Shown: positions 27,608-36,949, numbered from the stretch's first letter. The stretch: DNA of 64,000 nt from Nonomuraea thailandensis (GCF_024172165.1 NZ_JAMZEB010000002.1:3369501-3433500); one strand, 5' to 3'. A program made the numbers and translations. Notes: generated by a model from the letters alone, not told the origin.

Positions 27608-27922
27608 TCAGGTGGGGTGGCGCCTGTCCCGGTCGACGAACAGGTCGATCAGCAGGCGGACGGGCAGGCCGGCCTCGGTGGGGTGGCGGAAGTGCGCGTC
27701 CAGGTTGAGGCTGTAGTGGTTGCGCCGTCCGACGCGCTCGCGGGTCAGGTAGCCGGCCTGGTGCAGATCGGCGAGGATCTTCTGCACGCCCCGTTCGGTG
27801 ATGCCGATGTGGCCGGCCAGGTCGCGCACCCTCGCTTCGGGATCTCGGGCGATCTCGACCAGGACACGGGCGTGGTGGGTGAGGAAGGTCCAGGTGGGGG
27901 GACGGTCCGCCGATGCGTTCAC
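27608..27922 (-). CDS. Winged helix-turn-helix regulator, MarR/ArsR-like
   Basis: A 104-residue protein, essentially one winged helix domain: ARVLVEIARDPEARVRDLAGHIGITERGVQKILADLHQAGYLTRER gives the helix-turn-helix and wing, followed by NHYSLNLDAHFRHP and a short helix. Its size and motif fit small MarR-like single-domain regulators found near stress-response genes. It is divergent from the tandem STAS genes across a 235-bp region (27923-28157) that must contain both promoters. Regulation of the STAS genes by it is a guess from the arrangement. Confidence 0.8.
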   Translation of the reverse strand: MNASADRPPTWTFLTHHARVLVEIARDPEARVRDLAGHIGITERGVQKILADLHQAGYLTRERVGRRNHYSLNLDAHFRHPTEAGLPVRLLIDLFVDRDRRHPT

Positions 27923-28157
27923 GGTTACGTATGCCTTCTCCGGCCAGAGCCCCGGTGCTCCAGGCGCTCCCGGGTGTACGGAACGGATACATCTCGCTAC
28001 CTAAAGATCCTATGGCGAACTGGCTTTCCTGCACCAGCCTTCACCCTTACGCTCGCGGTGACGGCACCGTCGCCGTCGTACCAGCCGGGCCTACCTTTGA
28101 GACGGTCATGATCGCCATCACCCGCCTTCACACGGCCTGCACCCCGCCGACTCCGCC

Positions 28158-28580
28158 ATGACGCCCTTACGCCTAGGCTGCCGCCCGCTGCCTGCGAACC
28201 CGGCGACCGGTCCTGCGACCGCTCCGGAGTCCGGTGTGGTGATCAGCGTGGCCGGGGAGCTGGACGCCACCAACGCCGACCATCTGGAGTCCTCCATCGG
28301 CCGGATGCGGCACCCGGGCCGGCCCCTGGTGCTCGACCTGGGCGGGCTGACCTTCATGGACAGCACCGGCCTGCACGTCCTGCTGCGCGTGCACCGCGAG
28401 GTCCGCCAGGACGGTGGCTCCTTCCATCTGGCCGCGGTGCGCGACCTGCCCGCCCGCCTGCTGCAGATCACCGAGGTCTGGGACGCGCTCGACATCCACC
28501 CCAGCACCGACGCCGCGATCACCGCCCTGTCCCAGACCCCCGCGCCGGCGCCGCGCCCGGGGAGGCCGCCATGCGACTGA
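28158..28580 (+). CDS. STAS-domain anti-anti-sigma factor, first of two
   Basis: A 140-residue STAS protein with VVISVAGELDATNADHLE at the start of the fold and the phosphorylation motif FMDSTGL, in which Ser69 is the expected target of an anti-sigma kinase. Such proteins release sigma-B/F-type factors when dephosphorylated. A Pro-rich tail follows the domain. It overlaps a second STAS gene by 10 bp, so they form an operon. No anti-sigma kinase or sigma gene is in the window, so partners must be elsewhere. Confidence 0.88.
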   Translation: MTPLRLGCRPLPANPATGPATAPESGVVISVAGELDATNADHLESSIGRMRHPGRPLVLDLGGLTFMDSTGLHVLLRVHREVRQDGGSFHLAAVRDLPARLLQITEVWDALDIHPSTDAAITALSQTPAPAPRPGRPPCD

Positions 28581-28963
28581 CCTGCCGGCACCTGCCCGGC
28601 GCCAGCGTGATCACCATCGACGGCGAGGTGGACGCCACCACCTCCCGCCAGCTGGACACCTACCTCACCCTGGCCCGCCGCAGCCTGAACGACCACCTGG
28701 TCATCGACGCCAGCCGGATGCCCTTCCTGGACAGCACCGGCCTGGCCGTCCTGCTGGCCGCCGCAGCCCTCGCCCACGCCCACGGCGCAGCCGTGCACCT
28801 GGCCGGACCGCAGCCACGCGTGGCCCGGATCCTGGAGATCGCCGGCGCCACGTCCGTCGTGCGCATCTACGACCACCTCGAACAGGCCCTGGCGGCGATC
28901 GAACGCATGACCGCGGACGGCTTCCCCGAGCCCGGCCACGCCCCCGGCGTAGGAGGCCTCTGA
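28571..28963 (+). CDS. STAS-domain anti-anti-sigma factor, second of two
   Basis: A 130-residue STAS protein with ITIDGEVDATTSRQLD and the phosphorylatable motif FLDSTGL (Ser55). It is clearly homologous to its upstream neighbour but not a recent copy. Its start lies within the upstream gene (10-bp overlap). Two adjacent antagonists may bind the same kinase with different affinities; this is an inference. Confidence 0.88.
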   Translation: MRLTCRHLPGASVITIDGEVDATTSRQLDTYLTLARRSLNDHLVIDASRMPFLDSTGLAVLLAAAALAHAHGAAVHLAGPQPRVARILEIAGATSVVRIYDHLEQALAAIERMTADGFPEPGHAPGVGGL

Positions 28964-29159
28964 GCAGACCTGCGCCACCCCGGGGGTGTGGCACTCCGGC
29001 CGGCCTCGTTGGATGATATGCCCTTCTGACGGCGACGGTGATGCTGATGAGCGAGGTGTCGGCGTACACCTCAACATGCAGACGCATGTACAGGCTGATG
29101 TGCAAGGGTGCCATCGTTGAGCTGTCGTCGCTTCGGCGCGTTGATCAGAGGGTCAGGGC

Positions 29160-30266
29160 ATGATCAGAGCGGGTTCGGATAGCACGCGCCGGGGTGATGC
29201 CGAGCAGCAGGCGGTGGAAGCAGAGGCGGGCTTATGGCCGATCGGCCGAGCGCTGACGATCGCCGCCAGTGTGGCGTTTCTCGGGCTGGCCGCTGTCATG
29301 GTCATCGTCCTGGCCGTGCTGGGATTCCCGCAGCTGGCACCAACCGGCGCCTTGCCGCCCAGCCAGCTGCTGGAGGTACTGAAGCTGGTCTTGGGGACGG
29401 TCGCGGGGGCGGGCGCCTTGCTCGCGCTGGTGATGGCCTACCGACGGCAGCGTCTAGCAGAGGTGGCCAACGAACGAGACGAGCGGCGTGCTCGCGAGGA
29501 CCTGGCCCGGGTTTGCAACGAACGGTTCGCCACCGCCGTCGGACAGCTCGGACACGACGGGGCCGCCGTTCGCCTGGCCGGCGCGCATGCCCTCGCAGGG
29601 CTCGCCGACGATTGGGCACCGCTCCGTCAGACCTGTATCGACGTGCTGTGTGCCTATCTCCGATTGCCGTACGAGCCGGATCCAGGCCCGGATGCTCCGT
29701 CGGAGCAGAAGTTAGCGTTCGCCCGCGACCAGCGGGTTCGCCACACGGTCATCGACGTCATCGTGGCCCGCCTGCGTGACGGCGCTCGCGTCTCCTGGCA
29801 GGGGCACATCTTCGATTTCTCCGGCGCGCTGTTCGACGGCGGGAACTTCTCCGGTGCCAGGTTCACCGGCGGCGAGGTCAACTTCTCGGGTGCCAAGTTC
29901 ACCGGCGGACGCGTCAGTTTCGACCGGGTGGAGTTCTCCGGAGCCATCGTGGGCTTCATGGCCGCGGAATTCGCGGGCGGCTTCGTCAAGTTCTTGAAAA
30001 CAAAGTTTTCCGGCGGCCTCGTCGCCTTCTACGACGCACGTTTCTCCGGTGGCACTGTCACCTTCCGCGGTGCCGAGTTCTCCGGCAGCGACGTCGGTTT
30101 CCGCGGTGCCGAGTTCTCCGGCGGCGCGGTCGACCTGTCGAGTCCAGGAGAGTGGGAAGTTCCCCCAGATCTCGGGGGAATGGATCCAGCCGCACCGCCG
30201 GCCGGGGTGAGTCTGCCGGCCGCGATAGTCGACCAAGGTGAGACGCGCACCGAGCCACGGGCCTGA
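29160..30266 (+). CDS. Membrane-anchored pentapeptide-repeat protein
   Basis: A 368-residue protein. Two hydrophobic segments (about residues 30-55 and 70-92) anchor it in the membrane, a charged coiled-coil-like part follows (95-125), and residues about 210-325 form a pentapeptide-repeat solenoid with a regular F-S-G-G/A-x pattern (FSGALFDGGNFSGARF and similar). The repeats occur as longer units in which FSGG alternates with V-x-F, so the solenoid face is unusually regular. Many actinomycetes carry such proteins with unknown function. An AGAGGGTCAGGG ribosome region precedes the ATG. Its GC bias is weaker than in the left arm. Confidence 0.85.
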   Translation: MIRAGSDSTRRGDAEQQAVEAEAGLWPIGRALTIAASVAFLGLAAVMVIVLAVLGFPQLAPTGALPPSQLLEVLKLVLGTVAGAGALLALVMAYRRQRLAEVANERDERRAREDLARVCNERFATAVGQLGHDGAAVRLAGAHALAGLADDWAPLRQTCIDVLCAYLRLPYEPDPGPDAPSEQKLAFARDQRVRHTVIDVIVARLRDGARVSWQGHIFDFSGALFDGGNFSGARFTGGEVNFSGAKFTGGRVSFDRVEFSGAIVGFMAAEFAGGFVKFLKTKFSGGLVAFYDARFSGGTVTFRGAEFSGSDVGFRGAEFSGGAVDLSSPGEWEVPPDLGGMDPAAPPAGVSLPAAIVDQGETRTEPRA

Positions 30267-30377
30267 CTCCGGCCTCGCCCCGACCGGATCAGAACTAACG
30301 GCGGCGACCGACTCTGCACGTCTACCCGTACTTGGCCTTGCGCATGTAGATGTACGCCGACAGCAGGTACTGGACCT

Positions 30378-30950
30378 TCACGGCAGGTACCCCCACCTTC
30401 CGCACGTGCTCCTCAGCGTTTCGGGGATCTCCTCGGGACGGGGCAGCTCCCGGCACGGTTGCACGGTTCCGGAGCGGATCTTGTCCTTCCCGTCGCCGAG
30501 CCCCTTGTCGACCACCTGTGGCTGGCCGTAGGCGAGCCTTTGCGGGCGCCCAGTCCAGGCCGAGGAAACTTGCAGATCCCGCGGAGCGTCTTGTCTCGTC
30601 TCGGCCGTCAGGTCCTCATGCGCACCGTCACGCCGGGCGGCGCCTTCCTGGCCCGCTCGGTGGCCTTCATGTAGCGCAGCGCGTCGGCCGCCGCCTCCGC
30701 TGGGGTGCGCTTGTCCGGGCTGGCCTCATGCCAAGAGATGGCGATGGAGGCGGGATGGCGCAACAGGAACACAAACCGCGCGTCCGGCCAGCACGCGGCG
30801 ATCCGCTCGAAGGCGAACGCGTGTGCCGGAGCGCCGCCATCGCTCTTCCTCCATCCCCGTGCCGAACTCCACGCGCAGCTGGCGCACATGCAGCTCATGC
30901 GGGGCGTGCAGGTCCGGATGCGCGTTCAGCATCGCGCGAAGCTCCACAGC
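30378..30950 (-). pseudogene. Sulfotransferase-family relic
   Basis: Read on the minus strand, three pieces in different frames match one sulfotransferase: the N-terminal ELRAMLNAHPDLHAPHELHV (about 30945-30885), the core NAFAFERIAACWPDARFVFLLRHPASIA-like region (about 30820-30620, with AFAFERIAACWPDARFVFLL clearly visible), and the C-terminal KGLGDGKDKIRSGTVQP to GRWGYLP ending at 30378. The 3'-phosphoadenylyl-sulfate binding P-loop at the N-terminus is degenerate, and a segment between the first two pieces is deleted. It cannot make a functional enzyme. Just downstream, 30329-30377 encodes a tail (VQYLLSAYIYMRKAKYG) that I do not recognise. Confidence 0.75.
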
Positions 30951-32018
30951 CCCACGCCCCCGGCCGATGCCTCGAGGGCATCAGTGGTCTCTTCGTCAGT
31001 CGCAGGCCATGGTGACCGCCCCGCGCAGATCACGGCCGCCGCACCCTGGCGATGTCTGCGGTCGCCCCCAGCGCCCTAGAGTCGCCCGACATGGTCGACA
31101 TCTGCTTGGCACACCGGGGTGAAGGGCTCGCTGTAGAGCGGCTGGCCGCGATCGAGCTGGGCGAGATCCCCGAGGATGCATCTGCGCCCGGCGCCACACC
31201 GGGCACGCTACCGCGACGGCCCCCGGGCTGCGCCGTCCCGCCGGGCGCAGGCCGGCCTGGCGTGGCTGCGCCACCGCAACGCCCCGCGCTGACGCGCCCC
31301 CTTCACGCACACGCCACGGCCGGCATCAGCGCCACCCCGATCTGCGGACCCCGACCCAGGCCCCGCAGCGCCGCTGCCAGGGAAGACCGGCCGCGCGCGG
31401 CATGCGGGCCGTAAGACGGAGCCGCCGCAGCACCTCCGGCTCACGGCTCGCCCTTCTGCGTTGCTCCGGAGCGCTGGATACTGACGCGCCGCGGCGCAGA
31501 GCGATCGACAGCCGCGCATCACGGCGTCTCGCCCTGGGGCTGATCGTCGTCGAAGCGACCCTGAACGGGTGGCCAGATCCTGTATGGCCGACCCGTCCCA
31601 GCGTCGCTCAGGACAGCCGCCCGGGCGTCGTCGAGCAACCGCCCCAACGCCGCCGTTCACAACGGCGGTTCACCGCACAGCACGGGCAGGGGTTCTCCGC
31701 AAGGCCGCTCCGCACTGGTCGATGGCGAAGCGGCCGTCTCACCACGGAAGAGCAGTCCAGCCGCACGCTGAACTCGTCCTACGATCCGGCCTCTACCCCG
31801 GTTCACCGGCCCAAACGCGCCGGTAAACCGCCTTTGAGCAAGGCATGATCCCGCTCCGGGACTGGCCACCCGGGAAGGTGCCAGAGTGACGGCTCGTGAC
31901 CCGGCCGCAGCGGGGTACCTGCGACCGAGCACCTGCCGCTGACCCGATCGATGCTGGTCCAGCGATGCGTCAGGCGTATCGTCGGATGCGTGGGCAACGG
32001 GATCGGTGGGGCGCGGTG
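30951..32018. other. No confident gene (about 1.07 kb)
   Basis: All six frames are short or have no codon bias. No membrane, signal or nucleotide-binding motif is visible. The region lies between a sulfotransferase relic and a small frame and is probably remnant DNA of the decay zone. Confidence 0.5.
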
Positions 32019-32171
32019 ATGGGCCGTTACCTGGTGAGGGCTGACGGCCTGCGTGCCGAGCCGGTCAAGCTGACTGCGGGCAGCCCGCCTTGGCAGTTCG
32101 CCAGGATGCGGGAGATCGTCAACCTGGCCGACCTGCGCGGGGTCGACGCCGGCGGCGAGGAGACCGCCTGA
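32019..32171 (+). CDS. Small hypothetical protein (50 aa)
   Basis: A 50-codon frame beginning MGRYLVRADGLRAEPVKL with a GGTGGGGCG stretch upstream that could serve as ribosome site. The product is basic in the middle and acidic at the end. I do not recognise it. It is isolated in a gene-poor region and may be spurious, but its codon third positions are GC-biased. Confidence 0.3.
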   Translation: MGRYLVRADGLRAEPVKLTAGSPPWQFARMREIVNLADLRGVDAGGEETA

Positions 32172-32464
32172 CGGTCACGTGGTGTAGCCGCGATGGCCGG
32201 GGCGAGCACCTACTGTACGTCACCTGCCGCAGGGACGCGGGGAGGGACAGGACCGCCTTGGGGCGAGAGGGGCCGGCGCTGCCGTCGCTCCTGCGCCGGT
32301 CCACCCCCTTCGGTTCCGCCTACTCCCGTAGGACATCAGCGGATCGCGGCCCGTTGGCCCGGGAGCAGCCCAGCCCGGATGTCTGGGCTGCCGAGAGCAG
32401 TGGTGGGCAGACTCAGGGAGGATCGGTCCATCCGCTCCGGCACCAATAGCGCTCGGCGTCTCGC

Positions 32465-32764
32465 TCAGGCGGCGCACTCCAGGCAGATGTGCTGATCGTC
32501 TCGCCCGGGTGCGCGCTGGCTACGGTGATGCACCAGGAAGCAGCGCGAGCAGGTGAACTCGTCCGCCTGAGGCGGGATCACCCGCACGGACAGCGCCTCG
32601 TCCGACAGATCCGCCCCCGGCAGCTCGAGCGACTCGGCCAGGTCGGTCTCATCGACGTCGATGCTGCCGGAGGAGGCGTCGGCGCGGTGGGCCTGGAGCT
32701 CGGGGAGACTGTCCTGCGCCGGCTCGTCGTCGGTCTTGCGAGGGTTGTCGTAGTCGGTCGCCAT
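32465..32764 (-). CDS. DUF4193 zinc-ribbon protein
   Basis: A 99-residue protein of the actinobacteria-specific DUF4193 family. It begins MATDYDNPRKTDDE, has the acidic centre AESLELPGADLSDEALSVRV, and ends with a zinc ribbon made by Cys72, Cys75, Cys94 and Cys97 (FTCSRCFLVHHRSQ and ICLECA). The family is widespread and highly conserved in actinobacteria, sometimes next to growth-linked genes, but its function is unknown. Start 32764 is chosen because the family always begins MATDYD. Its integrity in a decayed neighbourhood suggests selection. Confidence 0.92.
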   Translation of the reverse strand: MATDYDNPRKTDDEPAQDSLPELQAHRADASSGSIDVDETDLAESLELPGADLSDEALSVRVIPPQADEFTCSRCFLVHHRSQRAPGRDDQHICLECAA

Positions 32765-33313
32765 GGTGTCTTGCCGCCTCATCTACGTGTCGGCGCGGGG
32801 CCCGGTGCCGTGTGTCTGATCCGCCGGAGATTCCCCTTTGGTGCCCGCCCCAATCCACACTGAACCATCGGCTGCAAGCGGCCAGGAGCGTCGGCGCAGG
32901 CATGCAGGCGCTTGTTTGATCTACAGCGTAAAGGCGGTGTCTTGGGTTTTGATTCCCGATCAAGAGAACCAAAGAAGAACGGGCTTCGCCCGTACAGCTC
33001 ATCAAAGATGGCTTCTAGGGATTGACCGGCCGATGACACCGAGGCTTGCCTGGTGGCGTCGGCGCGGTCGGGGGGGCGGTGCTGCGCGCGGTGGCGCGAG
33101 GCGGAGTGCTCAGGAGCGGGGAGCGCTGCGGAGGTTTGCGTCCCATGGCCCATTCTGTGGCGGTGGGGGCCTTTGGTCGCGCGGCTCTGTTCGAGGACGA
33201 CTTCCCGCCGGGTCGGCCAGGCAGCCTCTGTTTGAGCCCAAGCTGGACGGTTTCCTCTGAGGCTTGTCCAACGTGATCGCGCAGGTCAGCAGGGATGGCG
33301 TCGAGGCGCGGTT
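32765..33313. other. No gene; AT-rich patch with hairpin
   Basis: No supported coding frame. The stretch 32910-33010 is markedly more AT-rich than its surroundings and contains a perfect hairpin ACGGGC-TTC-GCCCGT (32979-32993). The hairpin has no T-run, so it is not a classical terminator; it could be a transposon end or recombination relic. Confidence 0.5.
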
Positions 33314-33675
33314 GGCATGAGAAGAGGCTCTCGGTAAGACAGCAGTCGACCAAGATCCGATGCCTCTACCGGAGAGCCTCGTTGCTGTCTTACCCTGCCG
33401 CGATTCCGCTGTCCCATCACACCCTGATCCGCCTGGCCGAGCTGATCCGTGCCCGGCGTGCCGAGCGCCGCTGCCGGTGGCGCCGCCTGGATGCGTCCCG
33501 GCAAGCCCTGCTGGTCCTGGCCCACCTGCGTAACGGCGACACCTACGCCCGTCTGGCCGCGGGCTTCGCCATCGGCACCAGCACCGCCTGGCGCTACGTC
33601 CGCGAGGCGGTTGACCTGCTCTCCATGCTCGCCGACGATGTCCACGCCGCCGTCTTACGCGCCTACTCCGGTAGA
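33314..33675 (+). pseudogene. IS5-type transposase, 3'-truncated, with left end
   Basis: From a TTG at 33382 the frame encodes LLSYPAAIPLSHHTLIRLAE, then a helix-turn-helix typical of DDE-type IS5-family transposases (ASRQALLVLAHLRNGDTYARLAAGFAIGTSTAWRYVREA). After about 95 codons the homology ends abruptly and another sequence begins, so the catalytic half is lost. Upstream, GAGGCTCTC and GTAAGACAGCA (33314-33334) recur as complements at 33374-33396 (GAGAGCCTC and TGCTGTCTTAC), presumably the element's left end. The gene is not functional. Confidence 0.75.
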
Positions 33676-33689
33676 CACCGACGCCACGT

Positions 33690-33868
33690 GGACTGCCCGG
33701 ACCAGGGCGGGAACGTCCTCCTTGATCTGGGTGAGTTCCTTGTTCTTGTTCGCGATCGCCTTCTTCAGCGACGACGGTGAGCGCGCCGGTGGAGTTCTGC
33801 GGGGTGCCGGCCAGGATGCGGTCCATGGCGGCGCAGCTGCGTTCACGCTCGTCGAGGGCGGGGCTCAC
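33690..33868 (-). pseudogene. Fragment of a mobile-element accessory gene
   Basis: From a GTG at 33868 the minus strand encodes ALDERERSCAAMDRILAGTP and STGALTVV, then a one-base shift into KNKELTQIKEDVPALVRAVH. This looks like a small DNA-binding helper gene often found behind integrase-type genes, now frameshifted and cut by the IS5-type relic. The GTG overlaps the stop of an upstream fragment (GTGA), so both came from one operon. The family name is uncertain. Confidence 0.5.
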
Positions 33869-34085
33869 GCCGTCTCCCGCAAGGTGATCCGGGTGCGCTC
33901 ATGAGTGTCGACCAGGTCGCGCAGTCTGCCGGCGCGGCCGCGCAGTCGGTCGCCGACCGGCTGAGGCGCGTGCGCGGCGCGTTTGTCCAGCACGTCGGCG
34001 CCATCCGGGTTGGCGACCCGGAGATCAACGACATCGCCGCCTGCAGCCGTACGCCCCCCGGCGCCGCGATGGTCATCTTCCGTGG
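33865..34085 (-). pseudogene. Unrecognised C-terminal gene fragment
   Basis: About 70 codons on the minus strand ending HERTRITLRETA, with preserved GC third-position bias and a GTGA coupling to the fragment at 33690. The upstream part is replaced by the acetyltransferase gene. I suspect the end of an integrase or other element gene, but no motif proves it. Confidence 0.35.
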
Positions 34086-34102
34086 CGGTGAGCAGCGCGG
34101 GC

Positions 34103-34750
34103 TCAGAGGCGCATGCCGAAGAACTTGGTGTCGGAGGTTTCGGTGAGCAGACGGAAGCCCAGGTGGTGCTAGAAGCCTTGCGCGTTGGTGTTGCGGGCGG
34201 CGACGCCAAGGTGGACGCCGGGCACTCCGCGGCTGCGCAGGGCCTTGATGGCGGTGGTCCACAGGCGTCGTCCGTGTCCGTTGCCCTGCGCTTCGGGCAG
34301 GAGATCCACGTGGATGTGGGCCGGGTAGCGGCTGGTGATGTCCGCTGGGGTGCGGGGCGGGTTCTCGACGTAGGAGTGCAGCCATACGTCGGGACTGCCC
34401 GGCTGGACCGGCCGACGCGGGCTCTGTGCGCGCAGGCGCGGCCACCATTCGTGTTCCCATTTGTCTTCGAAAGCCACGGTGTCGGCGACGGCGAGGAAGT
34501 AGCCAACGGGCTGCGACGGCGTGCCCTGGACCTCCTCGGTGGCCAAGACCCAGGCGAGGTCGGGTGCACAGGCCAGGTAGGGGCCGACGAAGATATCGCC
34601 GAGCAGCCGGTGCTCGGCCAGCAGGCCGCTGGCGTCGCGGCCCCAGGCCGCGGTACGCACGCAGATGTCGTAGAGCTGGTCGATCTCGCCGGGGTCGTCG
34701 GCGCGGGCCAGACGGATGGACAACGGTGCGGGGTGGGAATCCGCGGTCAT
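34103..34750 (-). pseudogene. GNAT acetyltransferase with one in-frame amber codon
   Basis: From 34750 the frame encodes a GNAT protein (SIRLARADDPGEIDQLYDIC at the N-terminus, VDLLPEAQGNGHGRRLW as the acetyl-CoA loop). At 34169-34171 a TAG interrupts it in the motif NAQGF-stop-HHLGF, exactly where relatives have a Tyr (Y-E/H-x-LGF). Beyond the stop the same frame continues without change to a normal C-terminus, FRLLTETSDTKFFGMRL, ending with TGA at 34103-34105. A single Tyr-to-amber substitution explains this. The protein would lack its last two strands, so it is probably inactive unless the stop is suppressed. No other damage is visible, so the mutation is recent. Confidence 0.85.
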
Positions 34751-35020
34751 CGTGTGGGGCCGCCTCAGGGCGGGCGTGGTGGTGATCAGCAGAAAGGCGC
34801 CGCGCGGGCTCGGGCTGCTGGAAGGACCTCAGCCCCACGCCCGATGGGCACGCTATCTGGGGGTGGGGAGAGATGATCCACTGCCTGTCGTAGCCCTGCA
34901 CGCGGCGCGGACCGGCCGTCCGGGAGGCGTTCAACAGCCTCGTCGAGGCGGGCCACCCGGGCGAGGCCTGCCTTGAACCCGAACGGCCGGTGGAGAACCA
35001 GTACGCGGCCGGACGCGAGG

Positions 35021-36406
35021 TCACATCGCAGTCGCGGGCCGGAACGCTCCTCCCCACCCGGTCGCCTGCCACACTTCCGCGTGCGGCTGCCGCCGTGCCC
35101 GGTAGTCGTCCCAGTCCGTCCGCTCCCGCGTCCAGGCCCGTTCCGCCGCGGCTGGGAGGCGGGGAAGCAGGAGGAAGGCCAGATCGTCGAAGCCGGTGAT
35201 GGTCTCCGACCAGATCGCGGCCTCCACCCCGGCGATACGGACGTCGAGTCCCGCCACCAGGGATTGCGGGGTCCAGTCGAACATCTCACGGATGGTCTTG
35301 GGCGGATAGTCGCGAAACCCGAGCCGGGCCCGGCGCGCTTCTCCCTCGGCGTCGGAGGCCGCCTCCGCGTACGGGCGGTCGAGGTAGAGCACATCGCTCG
35401 ACGATAGGAGCACCGGCAGCCCGGCCCTCGCCGCGGCGGGACCGTCGGTGGGAGCCAGCGCGAACAACGCCACCATCTGGTCGACGAACGGGTGGGCGGA
35501 CTCGGGCAGCTCGGCCTTCTTCGCGTCGGCGTCGATTCTCGTTTCCGCGCCGATCCAGAGTTGCACGATGTCGCTTGGGCGAAGCGCGCCGGCGCGCACC
35601 GCCTCCTGCCAGGCGACGACCCGGCTCCCGGCGTGGTGCGCCGCGCGGACGGCTGCGCCGACCGCGCGCGTGTAGGCCTCGAACGGCATTCCGAAGGGCT
35701 CGTCACCGCCGATGTGGACGAAACGGGCGCGAGAGGCGTGTGCGAACTCGGTGACGGTCTCTTCGATGAACGCCTGGGCTCCGGGCAGGGCCGGATCGAC
35801 GTAGCCCAGGTGAGCGGCGGCCCCGCCATCGGTGAGGTGCGGGTAGGCGCGGGTCGCGGCAAGGGAGTGACCGGGAAGGTCGATCTCGGGCACGACCGTC
35901 ACGCCACGGGTCTCGGCGAAGGCCGACAGCTCGTCCAGGTCGCGTCGCGTGATCAGCTCGCCGGGCGAGGTCGAGTCCAGTCCCGGGCGGGCCGTGGACT
36001 GCAGGCGCCAGCCGTCGGAGTCCGTGAGATGCAGATGCAGCACGTTGAGCTTGTATCGCGTCAGCAGGTCGACGACGCGCCGGATCTCGTCCACGTGGAA
36101 CGGATGCCGTACGACGTCGAGCATCAGGCCGCGCCATGCCAGGCCGGGCCCGTCCGCGATCCGGCCCAACGGCAGCCGGCCCGCCGAGCACTCCGCCAGC
36201 TGCACCAGCGTCGCGGCTCCCCGCAGGATGGCCTGGGGGCACGGTCCGACCCTTACCGGTATCGTGGCGCCTGATCGACCTTGAGCCACCTCGCTGTGCG
36301 GGCGAGGTCTGCGAGTGGCTCTCGGTCTTCGACAGCGGCCGGGGCTACCCATTCCGGATCGCGCCTGCGGACGCGCGGCCGGAGCGGGCCGCCGGCATCT
36401 CAGCAA
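35021..36406 (-). CDS. GH20 beta-N-acetylhexosaminidase lacking the N-terminal domain
   Basis: The frame encodes a family 20 glycosidase catalytic barrel, which removes terminal N-acetylglucosamine or galactosamine. Counted from the ATG at 36406, LRGAATLVQL (61-70) begins the conserved region, LNVLHLHLTDSDGWRLQ is at 120-136, and the catalytic Asp-Glu pair is Asp235-Glu236 in HIGGDEPFG. The end (AAERAWTRERTDWDDYRARR) is normal. The usual N-terminal GH20b domain is absent: codons 1-50 are Arg/Pro-rich without homology and lie over an unrelated frame on the other strand. The gene was therefore probably cut at about 36256 by a rearrangement. No signal peptide is seen. The start is uncertain, and it may not be expressed. 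Confidence 0.75.
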   Translation of the reverse strand: MLRCRRPAPAARPQARSGMGSPGRCRRPRATRRPRPHSEVAQGRSGATIPVRVGPCPQAILRGAATLVQLAECSAGRLPLGRIADGPGLAWRGLMLDVVRHPFHVDEIRRVVDLLTRYKLNVLHLHLTDSDGWRLQSTARPGLDSTSPGELITRRDLDELSAFAETRGVTVVPEIDLPGHSLAATRAYPHLTDGGAAAHLGYVDPALPGAQAFIEETVTEFAHASRARFVHIGGDEPFGMPFEAYTRAVGAAVRAAHHAGSRVVAWQEAVRAGALRPSDIVQLWIGAETRIDADAKKAELPESAHPFVDQMVALFALAPTDGPAAARAGLPVLLSSSDVLYLDRPYAEAASDAEGEARRARLGFRDYPPKTIREMFDWTPQSLVAGLDVRIAGVEAAIWSETITGFDDLAFLLLPRLPAAAERAWTRERTDWDDYRARRQPHAEVWQATGWGGAFRPATAM

Positions 36407-36813
36407 GCAAATCGCTGGTGGTCGTGGCGGTCGTAACGTCGGGGCGCCATCCAGAGGTGCGTTTCGATCTCGGCACCTTCCACCACAGCGGCGTGCGAGT
36501 CACGAACCTGCGGGGTGTCGCGTACGACGTGAGGGCGCCCCTCACCGACGTCCTGCAGAATCACGCCAATGTCCGGGCCGGTCGCGTGACCGTGAGCGGC
36601 ACCGTGCCCAGAGCGACGATCGACAAGTATGCTCCGAGCGGCGTGAAGATCGGCGGTAACGGGCAGCGACTCCCGGCTTCGGGAGAGCTGAACCTCGATC
36701 GAAGATCGGGTGTGCTCGCGCACTGCGCGGCCTGGGCAGTTGACGCTGTACACCCACTTGGTTCCACGGGTGTGACTGGGGCCCACCTTCGGATGGATTC
36801 TGGCCCCAGTTGA
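36260..36813 (+). other. Unrecognised gene fragment with coding bias
   Basis: The plus-strand frame between the GH20 junction and 36813 has a clear GC preference at third positions and no stop, and encodes for example VRFDLGTFHHSGVRVTNLRG and ATIDKYAPSGVKIGG. No start codon with ribosome site is visible and I do not recognise the family. It looks like the 3' part of a foreign gene joined to the GH20 gene by a rearrangement. Confidence 0.3.
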
Positions 36814-36949
36814 CGATCTCGGCGAGCGTGATCACGGGTGGGATGTGGCCCCACCAGCATGCCCCGTCCGAGCCGGTGATTCTTGTCGGCGGCGATCTTT
36901 AGGGTGGCGGCTGATGATGTGAAGTGCTGAATCTTGCAGGGGTGGATCC

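Noticed and set aside
29044..29159. Short frames between the second STAS gene and the pentapeptide gene
   Set aside because: They have no start with ribosome site and no conserved features; the segment is best read as promoter DNA.
32979..32993. Hairpin ACGGGC-TTC-GCCCGT as a transcription terminator
   Set aside because: There is no T-run and no intact gene ends directly before it on either strand, so I list it only as a hairpin.
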